Shown: positions 13,257-13,299 of the stretch, in pieces
Layout: each line of letters begins with the position of its first letter
How positions within the stretch are numbered: the stretch's first letter is position 1
Source of the DNA: Bacteroidales bacterium
GTDB taxonomy: Bacteria > Bacteroidota > Bacteroidia > Bacteroidales > SM23-62
Length of the DNA stretch: 13,299 bases
Reading direction: 5' to 3'
Assembly: GCA_016783865.1 (NCBI GenBank)
Contig: JADHVS010000118.1
Coordinates: 1-13,299, forward strand
Notes under the pieces: model-generated
Told to the model about the DNA's origin: nothing
The model's database searches: none
The model's input: the letters and a program-made list of their open reading frames with translations, nothing else
Position numbers and translations under genes: made by a program

Positions 13257-13299
13257 TTACTTTCCTCCTGGGTCACCGGGATCAGCAGGTGGAGGGGGG
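13257..13299 (-). CDS. Possible C-terminal end of a further minus-strand gene (partial)
   Basis: On the minus strand one frame is open from the window edge to a TAA at 13257-13259 and encodes a Pro/Gly/Asp tail, PPPPADPGDPGGK. Such Pro-rich tails end real surface or secreted proteins, but 13 codons cannot establish a gene. If real, it would be the gene upstream of the helical protein and response regulator, 89 bp away. Confidence 0.3.
   Translation of the reverse strand, partial: PPPPADPGDPGGK

Overview
The window reads as chromosomal DNA of a Bacteroidota bacterium, most like the Bacteroidales/Marinilabiliales side of the phylum. The evidence is a secreted PKD protein with a type B type IX-secretion (CHU_C-like) C-terminus, a DUF2807 'head GIN' lipoprotein, DUF2147 and DUF2339 proteins, promoter-like sites matching the Bacteroidota -7 consensus TAnnTTTG, and degenerate heptamer and REP-like intergenic repeats. 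No tRNA, rRNA, CRISPR array, transposase, integrase or phage gene was seen.

Layout. 1-3.2 kb is an envelope-protein block. It holds the 3' part of a PagL-like outer-membrane barrel (+), then on the minus strand a two-gene unit (CoA-binding protein, then DUF2807 lipoprotein), a small secreted protein built from five LE[N/D/E]WM motifs with its own terminator, and a DUF2147 protein. The 331-bp gap at 2346-2676 is the most structured non-coding stretch: a 21-bp palindrome, a strong 11-bp-arm hairpin, and two inward-facing arrays in which degenerate heptamers run into canonical G-quadruplex motifs on opposite strands.

3.2-5.4 kb: a CYTH-domain C-terminal fragment and a SLOG-like 'putative molybdenum carrier' protein (+) converge on a thyA-folA (dTMP synthesis/folate recycling) pair on the minus strand. 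The thyA-folA spacer carries a third heptamer array. 5.5-7.5 kb (+): an AI-2E/PerM-family membrane protein and the PKD/T9SS protein, closed by a hairpin terminator.

7.6-13.3 kb, all minus strand: a DUF2339 multi-spanning membrane protein translationally coupled to a TPR protein with a signal/anchor segment; a 201-bp gap of REP-like repeats; a bile acid:sodium symporter-family carrier with the best promoter in the window; a stand-alone response-regulator receiver 9 bp downstream of an unrecognised helical protein; and possibly the last 13 codons of a further gene at the right edge.

Most genes are ordinary housekeeping or family-level hypotheticals. I see no defence island or biosynthetic cluster. 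The items most worth a second look are the LExWM repeat protein, the opposed heptamer/G4 element, and the truncated CYTH gene.
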